DNA of 35,336 bases, from the NCBI GenBank assembly GCA_028281265.1, contig JANQKE010000194.1, positions 1 to 35,336 of the forward strand, written 5' to 3'. The DNA comes from Alphaproteobacteria bacterium (GTDB lineage Bacteria; Pseudomonadota; Alphaproteobacteria; DSM-16000; Inquilinaceae). Below, piece by piece: positions 26,694 to 34,821 of the stretch. Each line of letters starts with the position of its first letter. The stretch's first letter is position 1. A program made the position numbers and the translations under genes. Below the pieces are notes generated by a model. The model did not search any database. It saw only the letters and a list, made by a program, of their open reading frames with translations, and was not told where the DNA came from.

Positions 26694-26752
26694 GCGGGAT
26701 CAGCCTCCCGAAGCCGGCCGCGGGCGTGTGCCGGGGCGGAAACCAGGCAGGG

Positions 26753-28231
26753 TCACTCCGTCACCGACATGGTGCTGACGAACATCTTGCCGTCGACCCG
26801 GGGCTGCCACTGGAGCCGTGCGCTCATCCCCCAGATGTTGTTGATGTTCAGCAGCCAGGCCATGATCGCCTGTTCATGGGCGAAGGCGACGGCTTCGTGG
26901 TACAGTGCCTGCCGCCGGGGCAGATCGGTCTCGGTACGGGCCTGGTCGATCCAGTCCCGGAGTTCGGTGAAGGAGTTCGACGCCCCGAACCCGTCCATCG
27001 AGTAATAGGCCGAGAACGACCGGTCGGCGTCGAGCAGTTCATTCCCGGAGACGACGAAGATCGCCTCGGCCCGGGTTTCCCGGTCGAACAGACGGGTCAG
27101 ATACTCGTCGAACTCGTAGATCTGCACGTCGACATCCATCCCGGCGGCCTGCCAGAACCCGGCGACGACCTCCGTGACCTCGCGATCCTTGAGCCAGCGG
27201 CCGGCGGTGCTGACGAGCGTGATCTCCTCACCGAGGGCTCCGGCGTCTTCCAGCAGCGTGCGGGCCAGCTCCGGATCGTAGGGGTAGGCGGTGATGGCGG
27301 GGTTGAAGCCGAAATAGGTCGGGCCGAGGAGCTGGCCCTGCTCGACCTGGGCCGCCCCTTCGAACAGGACGGCCGCCATCGCCTCCTTGTCGATGGCGTA
27401 GTTGAGCGCCTGGCGCACCCGGACGTCGGCGGTCACCCCATCATCGGCGTTCAGGATGACGATCGGATGCTCGAGCCCGCGCTGGCTGGCGGCCTGCGGC
27501 ACCTGCTCCATGAACTCGGGCAACAGGTTGGTGATCAGGTCGACCTCTCCGGCCAGCAGGGCGGACAGCCGGGTGCCGCTCTCCTCGATGAACCGGTAGG
27601 TGACGCCGTCGATCGCCGGCACGTCGCCCCAATAGTCGGGATTGGCCTCCAGCACGATCTCCGAGCCCCGATCCCAGCTCACGAACCGGTAGGGGCCGGT
27701 GCCGACCGGGGCTTCGGCGAAGTCCTCATGGGTCGACGCACCCGGCGGGGCGATCATGAAATAGTACATCCGCGCCGGCAGGATCGGATCCGGCCCGGAG
27801 GTCAGGATCCGCACCGTCAGCTCATCCACCGCTTCCGCCCCGGCCAGGGTCGAATAGTAGGAGAGCTGCTCGGAGTTGAGATCGGGGTCGATCATCCGCT
27901 CGACCGAGAACACCACCGCCTCGGCGTTCAGCGGCTCCCCGTTATGGAAGCGGATGCCCGGCCGCAGGGTGAACTCCCAGGTCGTCGGGTCGATCTGCAT
28001 CGGCCAATCGGCGGCGAGCCCGAGGTCGAGATTGCCGTCGGCATCCCGGGTCATCAGGGTCTCGTAGACATTGTCGTTGACCGCCTTCTCGCCGCCATCG
28101 TCGGCCGCGTGCGGGTCGAGCGTGGTCGGCTCGCTGCCGATCGCGATCACGATGTCCTGGGCATGGGCCGCCATCGGCACCGTCACCAGGGCCGCGGCAC
28201 ACACCGCGGCGGTCAACCAGTTCGACATCAT
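26753..28231 (-). CDS. ABC transporter substrate-binding protein, DppA/OppA family
   Basis: A 492-residue periplasmic binding protein. The signal peptide (MMSNWLTAAVCAAALVTVP...) is probably cleaved after AHA near residue 24. Family marks are EPTTLDPHAADDGGEKAVND, FTLRPGIRFHNGEPLNAEAV, GTGPYRFVSWDRGSEIVLEA and VRVRQALNYAIDKEAM. Ligands in the family range from peptides and opines to other small organics. I chose the first of two adjacent ATG codons, with GGAG about 9 bases upstream; an upstream extension of 51 residues is Arg-rich. First gene of a five-gene operon that ends with the TauE/SafE permease. Confidence 0.92.
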   Translation of the reverse strand: MMSNWLTAAVCAAALVTVPMAAHAQDIVIAIGSEPTTLDPHAADDGGEKAVNDNVYETLMTRDADGNLDLGLAADWPMQIDPTTWEFTLRPGIRFHNGEPLNAEAVVFSVERMIDPDLNSEQLSYYSTLAGAEAVDELTVRILTSGPDPILPARMYYFMIAPPGASTHEDFAEAPVGTGPYRFVSWDRGSEIVLEANPDYWGDVPAIDGVTYRFIEESGTRLSALLAGEVDLITNLLPEFMEQVPQAASQRGLEHPIVILNADDGVTADVRVRQALNYAIDKEAMAAVLFEGAAQVEQGQLLGPTYFGFNPAITAYPYDPELARTLLEDAGALGEEITLVSTAGRWLKDREVTEVVAGFWQAAGMDVDVQIYEFDEYLTRLFDRETRAEAIFVVSGNELLDADRSFSAYYSMDGFGASNSFTELRDWIDQARTETDLPRRQALYHEAVAFAHEQAIMAWLLNINNIWGMSARLQWQPRVDGKMFVSTMSVTE

Positions 28232-28389
28232 CTCCGCCTCTCCTGTCCGTCCCGGCACGGTGGCACGCGCCTGCCCACCGCCGGCCCCATGCCCCGACCG
28301 CCGTCTGCCGCGGCGCTGGACCGGGGTCTGTCGGGTTCCGAGCGAGATATCCCCCGGACGGCCGAAGTGAAGGTTGCGGGGCACAAACT

Positions 28390-28426
28390 GTCAAGCGGTC
28401 GAAGCAACACGCGCCGGCCGCTTGAC
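28390..28426. promoter_or_regulatory. Inverted repeat in the divergent promoter region
   Basis: Perfect 9-bp arms (gtcaagcgg at 28390-28398 and ccgcttgac at 28418-28426) are separated by 19 bases, in the 260-base gap between the binding-protein gene and the SDR gene. Each arm contains a TTGAC that could be a -35 box for transcription away from the centre, one per gene. I see no convincing -10 box, so the reading as paired promoters or a regulator site is tentative. Confidence 0.35.
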
Positions 28427-28491
28427 CGGCCGTTCGCCGCCGGTTTGTGATGCCGGGCGTTTTCCGACCCCACCGCCGAGGCCCGAAACCG

Positions 28492-29196
28492 ATGCCCCCG
28501 ACCAAGACCGCCCTGATCATCGCCGGAGGCAGCGGTATGGGAGCCGCCGCCGCCCGGGCGTTGGCCACCGACGGCTTCCGGGTGGCGATCCTGTCGTCGT
28601 CCGGCAAGGGGGAGAAGCTGGCCGAATCGCTGGGCGGCATCGGGATCACCGGCTCGAACCTCGAGCCGGCCGACCTCGAACGCCTGGTCGATCAGGCGAT
28701 GGCGGCCTGGGGGCGGGTCGATGCGGTGGTGAACAGCGCCGGCCACGGGCCGAAGGGGCCCTTGCTCGACTTGACCGACGCGCAGTGGCACCGGGGACTG
28801 GAGTTCTACCTTCTGAACGTCATCCGCATCACCCGGCTGGTCACCCCGATCTTCCAGGCGCAAGGGGGCGGGTCGATCGTCAACATCTCCACCTACGCCA
28901 CGTTCGAGCCCGAGGCCGCCTTCCCGACTTCCGGGGTGTTTCGGGCGGGTCTGGCCGCGTTCACCAAGCTCTACACCGACCAGGTCGCCGCCGATGGCAT
29001 CCGCATGAACAACGTCCTGCCCGGGTTCATCGACAGCCTGCCCGAAAAGGCGGACCGCCGTGCCCGCATCCCCATGGGTCGCTACGGCACGGTCGAGGAG
29101 GTGGCGGATCTGATCGCCTTCCTGGCTTCGGACCGCGCCGGCTACATCACCGGCCAGAACATCCGCATCGACGGCGGCATCACCCGGTCGGTGTGA
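28492..29196 (+). CDS. SDR-fold protein with atypical active site
   Basis: A 234-residue short-chain dehydrogenase/reductase fold. The nucleotide-binding loop AGGSGMGAA (11-19), NSAG (81-84), Asn109, Ser133 and the C-terminal GQNIRIDGG are normal. The active-site helix, expected to carry Tyr-x-x-x-Lys, instead reads S147-G-V-F-R151 within FPTSGVFRAGLAAFTK, so both the catalytic Tyr and Lys are replaced. It probably binds NAD(P)H, but a standard alcohol/ketone reaction is doubtful. GAGG lies 10 bases before the ATG at 28492. It diverges from the ABC importer operon and is followed by a two-palindrome element starting three bases after its stop. Confidence 0.88.
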   Translation: MPPTKTALIIAGGSGMGAAAARALATDGFRVAILSSSGKGEKLAESLGGIGITGSNLEPADLERLVDQAMAAWGRVDAVVNSAGHGPKGPLLDLTDAQWHRGLEFYLLNVIRITRLVTPIFQAQGGGSIVNISTYATFEPEAAFPTSGVFRAGLAAFTKLYTDQVAADGIRMNNVLPGFIDSLPEKADRRARIPMGRYGTVEEVADLIAFLASDRAGYITGQNIRIDGGITRSV

Positions 29197-29199
29197 GCG

Positions 29200-29314
29200 C
29201 TGGATCATCTTATCTGCATTCAGATGGGCTCATCTCAGCGCGGGTAAAGTGATCCAGTTCAAAGAGTTAGAGCCTCTTATCTGCGTCCGTTCGGACGCAG
29301 ATAAGAGGCTCCAG
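29200..29314 (+). repeat. Two-palindrome intergenic element, copy 3 (long arms)
   Basis: Hairpin A has 27-bp imperfect arms (29200-29226 with 29231-29257, loop ggct). The spacer reads ttcaaagag. Hairpin B has perfect 19-bp arms (29270-29288 with 29293-29311, loop gttc) with core ttatctgcgtcc. Three of the arms carry ttat before the ctgc core, and the fourth has ttac at the same place. The element starts three bases after the SDR stop and ends 17 bases before the methyltransferase ATG, so it may also act as a transcription barrier or RNA stabiliser between the two genes. Confidence 0.85.
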
Positions 29315-29331
29315 TCGTTTCCAGAGGTGCC

Positions 29332-30072
29332 ATGATACACGCCCACTACACCGATGCCGGTCTGGCCGATTTCTACGATCTGGAGAACGGTTGGGATCGG
29401 GACTTCGACTTCTGCACGCAGCTCGCCGAAACGGCCGGTTCCGTCCTCGATCTTGGCTGCGGGACCGGGCAATGGGCTGCGAGCGTGACAGCCGGCCGTC
29501 GGGTGGTCGGGGTGGACCCGGCGGAGGCCATGCTGGCGATCGCCAGGGCACGGCCCGGCGGTCACCGGGCGCGCTGGGTACGGGGCGACGCCCGATCGGT
29601 TCGGTTGGATGAGCGGTTCGACCTGATCGTGCTGACCGGCCACGCCTTTCAAGTGTTTCTCACCGAAGCCGACCAGTGCGCGGTGCTGGGGACGATCGCC
29701 GACCATCTCTCCCCCACCGGACGGTTCGTGTTCGATACCCGCACGCCGGAGGCGATGGACCTATCGGACTGGAACCCACCGCAATCGAATCGCCGGTTCA
29801 CGCACCCGACACGGGGTCCGATCGAGCTCTACACCGAGACCGATCGCATGACCCTCGACAGGCCGGTCACCTACACCAAGCATTACCGGATCGTGCGCGA
29901 AGACCGCGTCGTCTCCCCCGCAGATCGGTTGGCGTTCCCGTCCCAGCCCGAGGTAGCCCGGCTGATCGCCGAAGCGGGTCTGGCAGTCGACCGGTGGCTG
30001 GGGGATTGGACCGGCAGCCCGTGGTCGCCCAAGGCCAAGGACATCATCCCGTTGGGCCGGCTGCCGGTGTAG
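29332..30072 (+). CDS. Class I SAM-dependent methyltransferase
   Basis: A 246-residue methyltransferase with motif I VLDLGCGTGQWAASV (about 38-52) and an acidic residue in VVGVDPAEAML (Asp62) for ribose binding, then RFDLIVLTGHAFQVFL and HLSPTGRFVFDTR, as in the small-molecule (Methyltransf_11/25-like) group. Acceptor unknown. A GAGG box lies 4 bases before the ATG. Its last 29 bases overlap convergently with the 3' end of the FAD/NAD(P)-binding gene on the other strand. Whether it shares a transcript with the SDR gene depends on read-through of the palindromic element between them. Confidence 0.88.
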   Translation: MIHAHYTDAGLADFYDLENGWDRDFDFCTQLAETAGSVLDLGCGTGQWAASVTAGRRVVGVDPAEAMLAIARARPGGHRARWVRGDARSVRLDERFDLIVLTGHAFQVFLTEADQCAVLGTIADHLSPTGRFVFDTRTPEAMDLSDWNPPQSNRRFTHPTRGPIELYTETDRMTLDRPVTYTKHYRIVREDRVVSPADRLAFPSQPEVARLIAEAGLAVDRWLGDWTGSPWSPKAKDIIPLGRLPV

Positions 30073-31474
30073 CGAGAGGCAGGTCCGCCGCGTCCGAAGC
30101 CGTGTCGGCGAGCTCGCCCAGCGTGACGGGGACCAGGGGCGGGCGGACGCGGTAGCTGCCGATCGCCTGTTGGGGCCGTCCGAGGGCGTCGGCCAGGACC
30201 TCCGTCACCGTCAGCGCGCATTGCCGACCCTGGCACGGCCCCATGCCGCACCGCAGCCAGGCCTTGGCCTGGTTCGGCCCGGGGCAGCCCAGGGCGGCGG
30301 CGGCGCGCACCTCTCCGGCCGTGACCCCTTCACACCGGCAGATCGTGACCGGGTCGGCCGGTCGGCGATGGGCGGCTGCGGGAGGGTATCGCGCGTCCAG
30401 GAACCGGCGGAAGCCGAGCAGGCGCCGCACTCGGCGACGGTGCCGGGTCGCCCGCCCGTCCCGATCCGCGGCGCCGATCCGACCCAGCGCATGGGCGATA
30501 CCCAGGGCGGCCAGCCGGCCGCGCTCGACGGCCACCTCCCATCCGGCGACCCCGGCACCGTCCCCGGCGATCCACAGCGTCTCCCCGGTCCGGCCGAACG
30601 GGTCCAGCACCGGCTCGAAACAGGCGCGGATCGGGTTCCAGCGCTCCGGCACGCCGAGCAGGCGGGCGGCCTGCGGATGGGGCACCACGCCGTCATGCAC
30701 CCCGACGGTACCGGCCGGGAACCGCCGCCTCTCCCCGGCGACCCGGGCCTCCAGCGCGGTTGCGGGGCCGTCCGCGCCCTCGCCGAGGATGACCGGCTCG
30801 GTAACGGTGATCGGGCGGATGCCGGCCCGGCGGAGCGTCGCCAGGAACCCCAGCCCCTTGAGGACGAGTTGCGGGCCACCGAGCACGCCGGACCACGCGG
30901 TCAGGCCAGCCCAGGGGGATGACGGCGGCGTCAGCAGGGTCGGCTTGACCCCGAACGCGAGGAGCTGGACGGCAAGCTGCAACAGCAGCGGACCGGTGCC
31001 GTAGAGCAGGATCGGGCCCGCCGGCGGAGCGCCGATGAGCTTGAGCAGCCCCTGGATCCCGCCCGCGGTCATCACCCCCGGCCGGGTCCAGCCCGGGACG
31101 GGCACCGGCCGCTCCATCGCCCCGGTCGCCATCAGGATCGCCCGGGCCCGCAGCGCCAGCCCCCGACCGCTCCGGCTCGCAAGGAGCCCACCGTCGGGAT
31201 CGATCCGCCACACCGTGGTGCCCGGCCGATAGTCGATCGCCGCCGCCCGGAACCGGCGCACCGGGGCCAGGCCGGCGGCGTAGAACGGGCCGAGCCGGCC
31301 GAGATCGTCCGGACGGTCCCGGACGACCGCCTCGATCCCGCGCCAGACCTGCCCGCCGGGAGCGGCCTGTTCGTCCACGACCGTCGTATCGAGGCCCAGA
31401 TCGGCCGCGGTGACGGCGGCCGCCATACCGGCCGGCCCGGCGCCGATGACGGCGAGATCGACCCGGTCAGCCAT
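30044..31474 (-). CDS. FAD/NAD(P)-binding dehydrogenase subunit with BFD-like [2Fe-2S] domain
   Basis: The 476-residue protein matches the large subunit of HcnABC/opine oxidase/D-hydroxyproline dehydrogenase-type enzymes (HcnB, OoxA or LhpE-like). The FAD loop AVIGAGPAGMAAAV starts at about residue 8. ATGAMERPVPVPGWTRPGVM and GDGAGVAGWEVAVERG follow. A C-terminal BFD-type cluster domain carries CRCEGVT (Cys379, 381) and CGMGPCQGRQC (Cys409, 414, 419). It would take electrons from the substrate-oxidising subunit (31735-32847) to the respiratory chain. It overlaps the ferredoxin-like subunit by 8 bases. Confidence 0.9.
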   Translation of the reverse strand: MADRVDLAVIGAGPAGMAAAVTAADLGLDTTVVDEQAAPGGQVWRGIEAVVRDRPDDLGRLGPFYAAGLAPVRRFRAAAIDYRPGTTVWRIDPDGGLLASRSGRGLALRARAILMATGAMERPVPVPGWTRPGVMTAGGIQGLLKLIGAPPAGPILLYGTGPLLLQLAVQLLAFGVKPTLLTPPSSPWAGLTAWSGVLGGPQLVLKGLGFLATLRRAGIRPITVTEPVILGEGADGPATALEARVAGERRRFPAGTVGVHDGVVPHPQAARLLGVPERWNPIRACFEPVLDPFGRTGETLWIAGDGAGVAGWEVAVERGRLAALGIAHALGRIGAADRDGRATRHRRRVRRLLGFRRFLDARYPPAAAHRRPADPVTICRCEGVTAGEVRAAAALGCPGPNQAKAWLRCGMGPCQGRQCALTVTEVLADALGRPQQAIGSYRVRPPLVPVTLGELADTASDAADLPLATPAAGPTG

Positions 31475-31742
31475 GGCCGTCGCCCGCGCCGATCACCTGC
31501 CGGGTCACCCGCATCCCCTCGGCCACCTCGACCAGGCAGCCCCGGCAATCGGGGACATCGTCGACGGTGACCAGACAGTCGAAGCACACCCCCATCAGGC
31601 AATAGGGCGCCCGCGGGCTGCCGCCCTTGGCGTGGTGGCGATACGGGGTCCGGCCGGCGGCGAGGATCGCGGCCGCCACGGGTGTGCCGACCGGCACGGT
31701 CAGGGCCTCGCCATCGAGCTCGATGGTCACGGTCTCAGACAT
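31467..31742 (-). CDS. Small [2Fe-2S] ferredoxin-like dehydrogenase subunit
   Basis: A 91-residue plant-ferredoxin-fold subunit (HcnA/OoxC-like). The cluster ligands are Cys48-x4-Cys53-x2-Cys56, followed by Cys69 in CRGCLVEV. It should pass electrons between the two flavin subunits encoded either side. I chose the ATG at 31742 (MSETVTIELDGE); a longer frame adds 30 residues from inside the neighbouring gene. It overlaps both neighbours by 8 bases, so all three subunits are translated together. Confidence 0.9.
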   Translation of the reverse strand: MSETVTIELDGEALTVPVGTPVAAAILAAGRTPYRHHAKGGSPRAPYCLMGVCFDCLVTVDDVPDCRGCLVEVAEGMRVTRQVIGAGDGHG

Positions 31743-32847
31743 CGGTAGCGCACTCGGAAAACCGGTCGGGGCTGAAATCGGCGTAGGCCGACAGGTCGCC
31801 CGCGGCGATGGCGGGTGCGACCTCGAACGCATGGGCGGCGGACAGGGTCACCCCGCTATGGCAGGCGACCACGAACGCCCCCGGCGCCGTCGCCGACTGG
31901 GCGTAGACGGGAAAGCCGTCGGGCGCCATCACCCGCAACGCCCCCCAGGTCCGCACCACCCGGGCCGTGCGCAGGGCCGGCAAGGCCGCAACCGCCCGGC
32001 GGGCGATGTCCTGGCCGATGGCGGCGGTGGTGCCGTCGTCGAAGCCGGCCTGCTCCTTGCTGTCGCCCAGGAGCAAGGTGCCGTCCGGGGTCTGCCGCAG
32101 ATAGGTCGTCGGATGGTCGAGCACAGGCGGCATCCGGGCGGTCACCAGGATCTGCCCGCGCTGGGGCGACAGCGGAATGGCGAGCCCGACCTGTGCGGCC
32201 AAGGGCGGGATGCCGAGCCCGCAGGCCAGGACCAGCCGGTCGGTGCCGAACCGCCGCTCACCGGCCGTCAGTTCGAACCCGCCGCCCGGGACCGGCGCCA
32301 CCGTCTCCACCGTCACGCCGGTGACGATCACCACACCGTCGGCGGCGGCTTGGCGATGCAGGCCGTGCAGGAGCCGCAGCGGGTCGAGATGCCCGTCATG
32401 CGGTCCCCAGGTGGCCCCGGCGATGTCCCCGACCCCGGGGATCAGCCGCCGGACGGCGTCGGCCGCCATCACCTCCCAGTCGTTGCCGCCGCCGGGCTGG
32501 TTGTGCATCCGCCGCAAGGTGGTGGTCTGGCGCTCCAGCTCCGCCTCGGTCAGGCACAGATGCAGGCCGCCGGGCTGACGCAGACCCACATCGATGCCGA
32601 CCCCGTCCCGCAGCATCGCCGCCAGTTCCGGCGCGCGGTCGGCCGACCGTCTGGTCAGCGCGGCATAGGCCGGCAAGCCGGCCCCTTTGCCCTGCACCCA
32701 GATCAGCCCGAAATTGCCGCGGGCGGCCCGGAACGCCCGGTCCCCCTCGTCAAGCAGCGTGACCGACAGGCCGGCCCTCGCCAGCCCCCAGGCGATCGCG
32801 ACCCCGACCAGCCCGCCGCCCACCACAAGCGCGTCCGACCGCCGCAT
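31735..32847 (-). CDS. FAD-dependent D-amino-acid-oxidase-family dehydrogenase subunit
   Basis: The 370-residue DAO-family flavoprotein is the likely substrate-oxidising subunit (HcnC, OoxB or LhpB-like). The FAD loop ALVVGGGLVGVAIAWGLARA is at the start, and a C-terminal SGVTLSAAHAFEVAPAI segment closes the FAD site. Family substrates include glycine, octopine or nopaline, D-hydroxyproline and D-proline; which applies here is not evident. The ATG at 32847 lies 7 bases after the upstream ABC ATPase gene; a longer frame runs antisense into that gene. Expression with a peptide-type importer suggests that the imported compound is oxidised here. Confidence 0.9.
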   Translation of the reverse strand: MRRSDALVVGGGLVGVAIAWGLARAGLSVTLLDEGDRAFRAARGNFGLIWVQGKGAGLPAYAALTRRSADRAPELAAMLRDGVGIDVGLRQPGGLHLCLTEAELERQTTTLRRMHNQPGGGNDWEVMAADAVRRLIPGVGDIAGATWGPHDGHLDPLRLLHGLHRQAAADGVVIVTGVTVETVAPVPGGGFELTAGERRFGTDRLVLACGLGIPPLAAQVGLAIPLSPQRGQILVTARMPPVLDHPTTYLRQTPDGTLLLGDSKEQAGFDDGTTAAIGQDIARRAVAALPALRTARVVRTWGALRVMAPDGFPVYAQSATAPGAFVVACHSGVTLSAAHAFEVAPAIAAGDLSAYADFSPDRFSECATDV

Positions 32848-32854
32848 CGGCCCG

Positions 32855-33832
32855 TCACTCCGCCCAATGGCATTCGACCCGCCGCCCGGCCACGTCCCGG
32901 GTCGCCGGCGCCTCGGTCCGGCAGCGGTCGGTGGCTCGCAGGCAGCGCGGGTGGAACCGGCAGCCGGCGGGCGGGTCGAGCGGGTTGGGGAACACCGTCC
33001 CGAGCGCGAGATCCGGCAGACCGGCCGCATCGTCCGGCGTCAGCACCGAGGCTTTGAGGGCGGCGGTATAGGGGTGCTTGGGCGCGTTGAACACCTCGGC
33101 CGTGGCCCCCTGTTCCACCACCCGGCCGAGATAGAGAACCGCCACCCGGTCGGTCATGTGCTCGACCACCGCTAGGTCATGGCTGATGAACAGCATGGCG
33201 ACCCCGGTCTCCCGCCGCAGGTCGAGCAGCAGGTTCAGGATCTGCGCCTGGACGGACACGTCGAGGGCCGAGGTCGGCTCGTCACAGATTAGCACCTCCG
33301 GCTCGATCGCCAGGGCCCGGGCGATGGCCACCCGCTGCCGCTGGCCGCCGGACAGGGCGGCGGGATAGGCATCGGCCACCCGCCCCGGCAGGCCCACCAG
33401 ATCGAGCAGTTCCCGCACCCGGCGGGCGCGAGACGGCCCGTCGCCGATGCCGTGGACCGCCAGCGGCAAACCGATCAGGTCGGCTACCCGCCATGACGGG
33501 TTGAGGGAACTGTAGGGGTCCTGGAAGACGGGCTGGATGCGCCGCGCCACCTGCTTTCGGGGGATCTCGGCGATCGGGCGGCCCTCGAGGGTCACGCGGC
33601 CGGCGGTCGGCGTCTCCAGCCCCAGCAGCAGACGGGACAGGGTGCTCTTGCCGGATCCGCTCTCCCCCACCAGCCCGACCACCGCGCCGCGGGGGATCGA
33701 CAGATCGACGCCGGACAGGGCGTGCAGGGTCGCCTTATGGCCGAAGGCCCCGGTCGATACCCGGTAGTGCCGGGTCACCGCGGTCGCCTCGACCAACGGG
33801 GCGGTCCGATCGGTCTGCGGGATGGCCGTCAT
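32855..33832 (-). CDS. ABC transporter ATP-binding protein, DppF-like
   Basis: A 325-residue oligopeptide-type ATPase: GESGSGKS, VFQDPYSSLNPSW (Q-loop), LSGGQRQR signature and VLICDEPTSALD. The C-terminal Cys-containing tail (GCRFHPRCLRATDRC...ECHWAE) is typical. Its ATG overlaps the DppD-like stop in ATGA. Together with the next gene it forms the two-ATPase motor of a second Dpp/Opp-type importer. Confidence 0.92.
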   Translation of the reverse strand: MTAIPQTDRTAPLVEATAVTRHYRVSTGAFGHKATLHALSGVDLSIPRGAVVGLVGESGSGKSTLSRLLLGLETPTAGRVTLEGRPIAEIPRKQVARRIQPVFQDPYSSLNPSWRVADLIGLPLAVHGIGDGPSRARRVRELLDLVGLPGRVADAYPAALSGGQRQRVAIARALAIEPEVLICDEPTSALDVSVQAQILNLLLDLRRETGVAMLFISHDLAVVEHMTDRVAVLYLGRVVEQGATAEVFNAPKHPYTAALKASVLTPDDAAGLPDLALGTVFPNPLDPPAGCRFHPRCLRATDRCRTEAPATRDVAGRRVECHWAE

Positions 33833-34821
33833 GCCGCCCGCTCCGCATCGGCCGGAACCGGGTTGACGCAAGCCACGGCGGCGGACCCGTCCACGGCCGC
33901 GAGGGCGGGATCGGTCGTCGCGCAGGCCGGCACGCTGCGCCGGCAGCGATCGCGGAAGGCGCATCCGGTAACGCCGCCGATCAGCGACGGCACCGTGCCC
34001 GGGATGGTGCCCAGCCGCTCCCCGGGCCGGTGCACACCGGGACGCGGCACGGCATCGAGCAGGCCTTGGGTGTAGGGATGGCGCGGCCGGCCGAGGACGG
34101 TCGCCGCCGGTCCGGCCTCGACGACGCGGCCGGCATACATCACCGCCACCCGGTCGGCGATGCGGGACACCACGCCGAGATCGTGGGTGATCAGCACCAG
34201 CCCCATGCCGAAATCGGCCTGCAGATCCTTGAGCAGCTTCAGGATCTGCGCCTGGATGGTGACGTCGAGGGCCGTGGTCGGCTCATCGGCGATGATCAGG
34301 TCGGGCTGGCACATCAGCGCCATGGCGATCATCACCCGCTGTCGCAGGCCGCCCGACATCTCATGCGGGTACTGGCGCAGCCGGATCGCGGCGTTGGAGA
34401 TCCCGACCCGTTCCAGCAGCGCGACCGCACGGTCGCGGGCCTCGGCCACCGGTGCCCGGCGATGCGTGCGGTAGACCGCGATCAGTTGATCACCGATGCG
34501 GAAGGTCGGGTTCAGGGCCGTCATCGGCTCCTGGAAGATCATCGCCAGCCGATCGCCGCGCAACGCGGCGATCGATCCGTGGCCCCGGGCCGGCACATCG
34601 CGCCCGGCGAAGGTGAAGCGGCCGACCGACCGCCGCGCCGTCCCGGGCAGCAGGTCCATCAGGCTCAGCGCCGTCATCGACTTGCCGCAGCCGCTCTCCC
34701 CGACCAGGCACAGCGTCTCCCCCCTGCCGACCGCAAGGTCGACGCCGCGGACGGCGTGCAGCGGGCCCGCGGGCGTGCGCACCGTCACCGAGAGATCGCT
34801 GATCGACAGAAGATCGGTCAT
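33829..34821 (-). CDS. ABC transporter ATP-binding protein, DppD-like
   Basis: A 330-residue ATPase with [29 protein letters not shown] and [12 protein letters not shown], and a Cys tail ([15 protein letters not shown]). The start at 34821 gives [14 protein letters not shown] and overlaps the permease stop in ATGA; a longer frame runs antisense through the permease. It is the first of the two ATPases of the second importer. Confidence 0.92.
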   Translation of the reverse strand: MTDLLSISDLSVTVRTPAGPLHAVRGVDLAVGRGETLCLVGESGCGKSMTALSLMDLLPGTARRSVGRFTFAGRDVPARGHGSIAALRGDRLAMIFQEPMTALNPTFRIGDQLIAVYRTHRRAPVAEARDRAVALLERVGISNAAIRLRQYPHEMSGGLRQRVMIAMALMCQPDLIIADEPTTALDVTIQAQILKLLKDLQADFGMGLVLITHDLGVVSRIADRVAVMYAGRVVEAGPAATVLGRPRHPYTQGLLDAVPRPGVHRPGERLGTIPGTVPSLIGGVTGCAFRDRCRRSVPACATTDPALAAVDGSAAVACVNPVPADAERAA

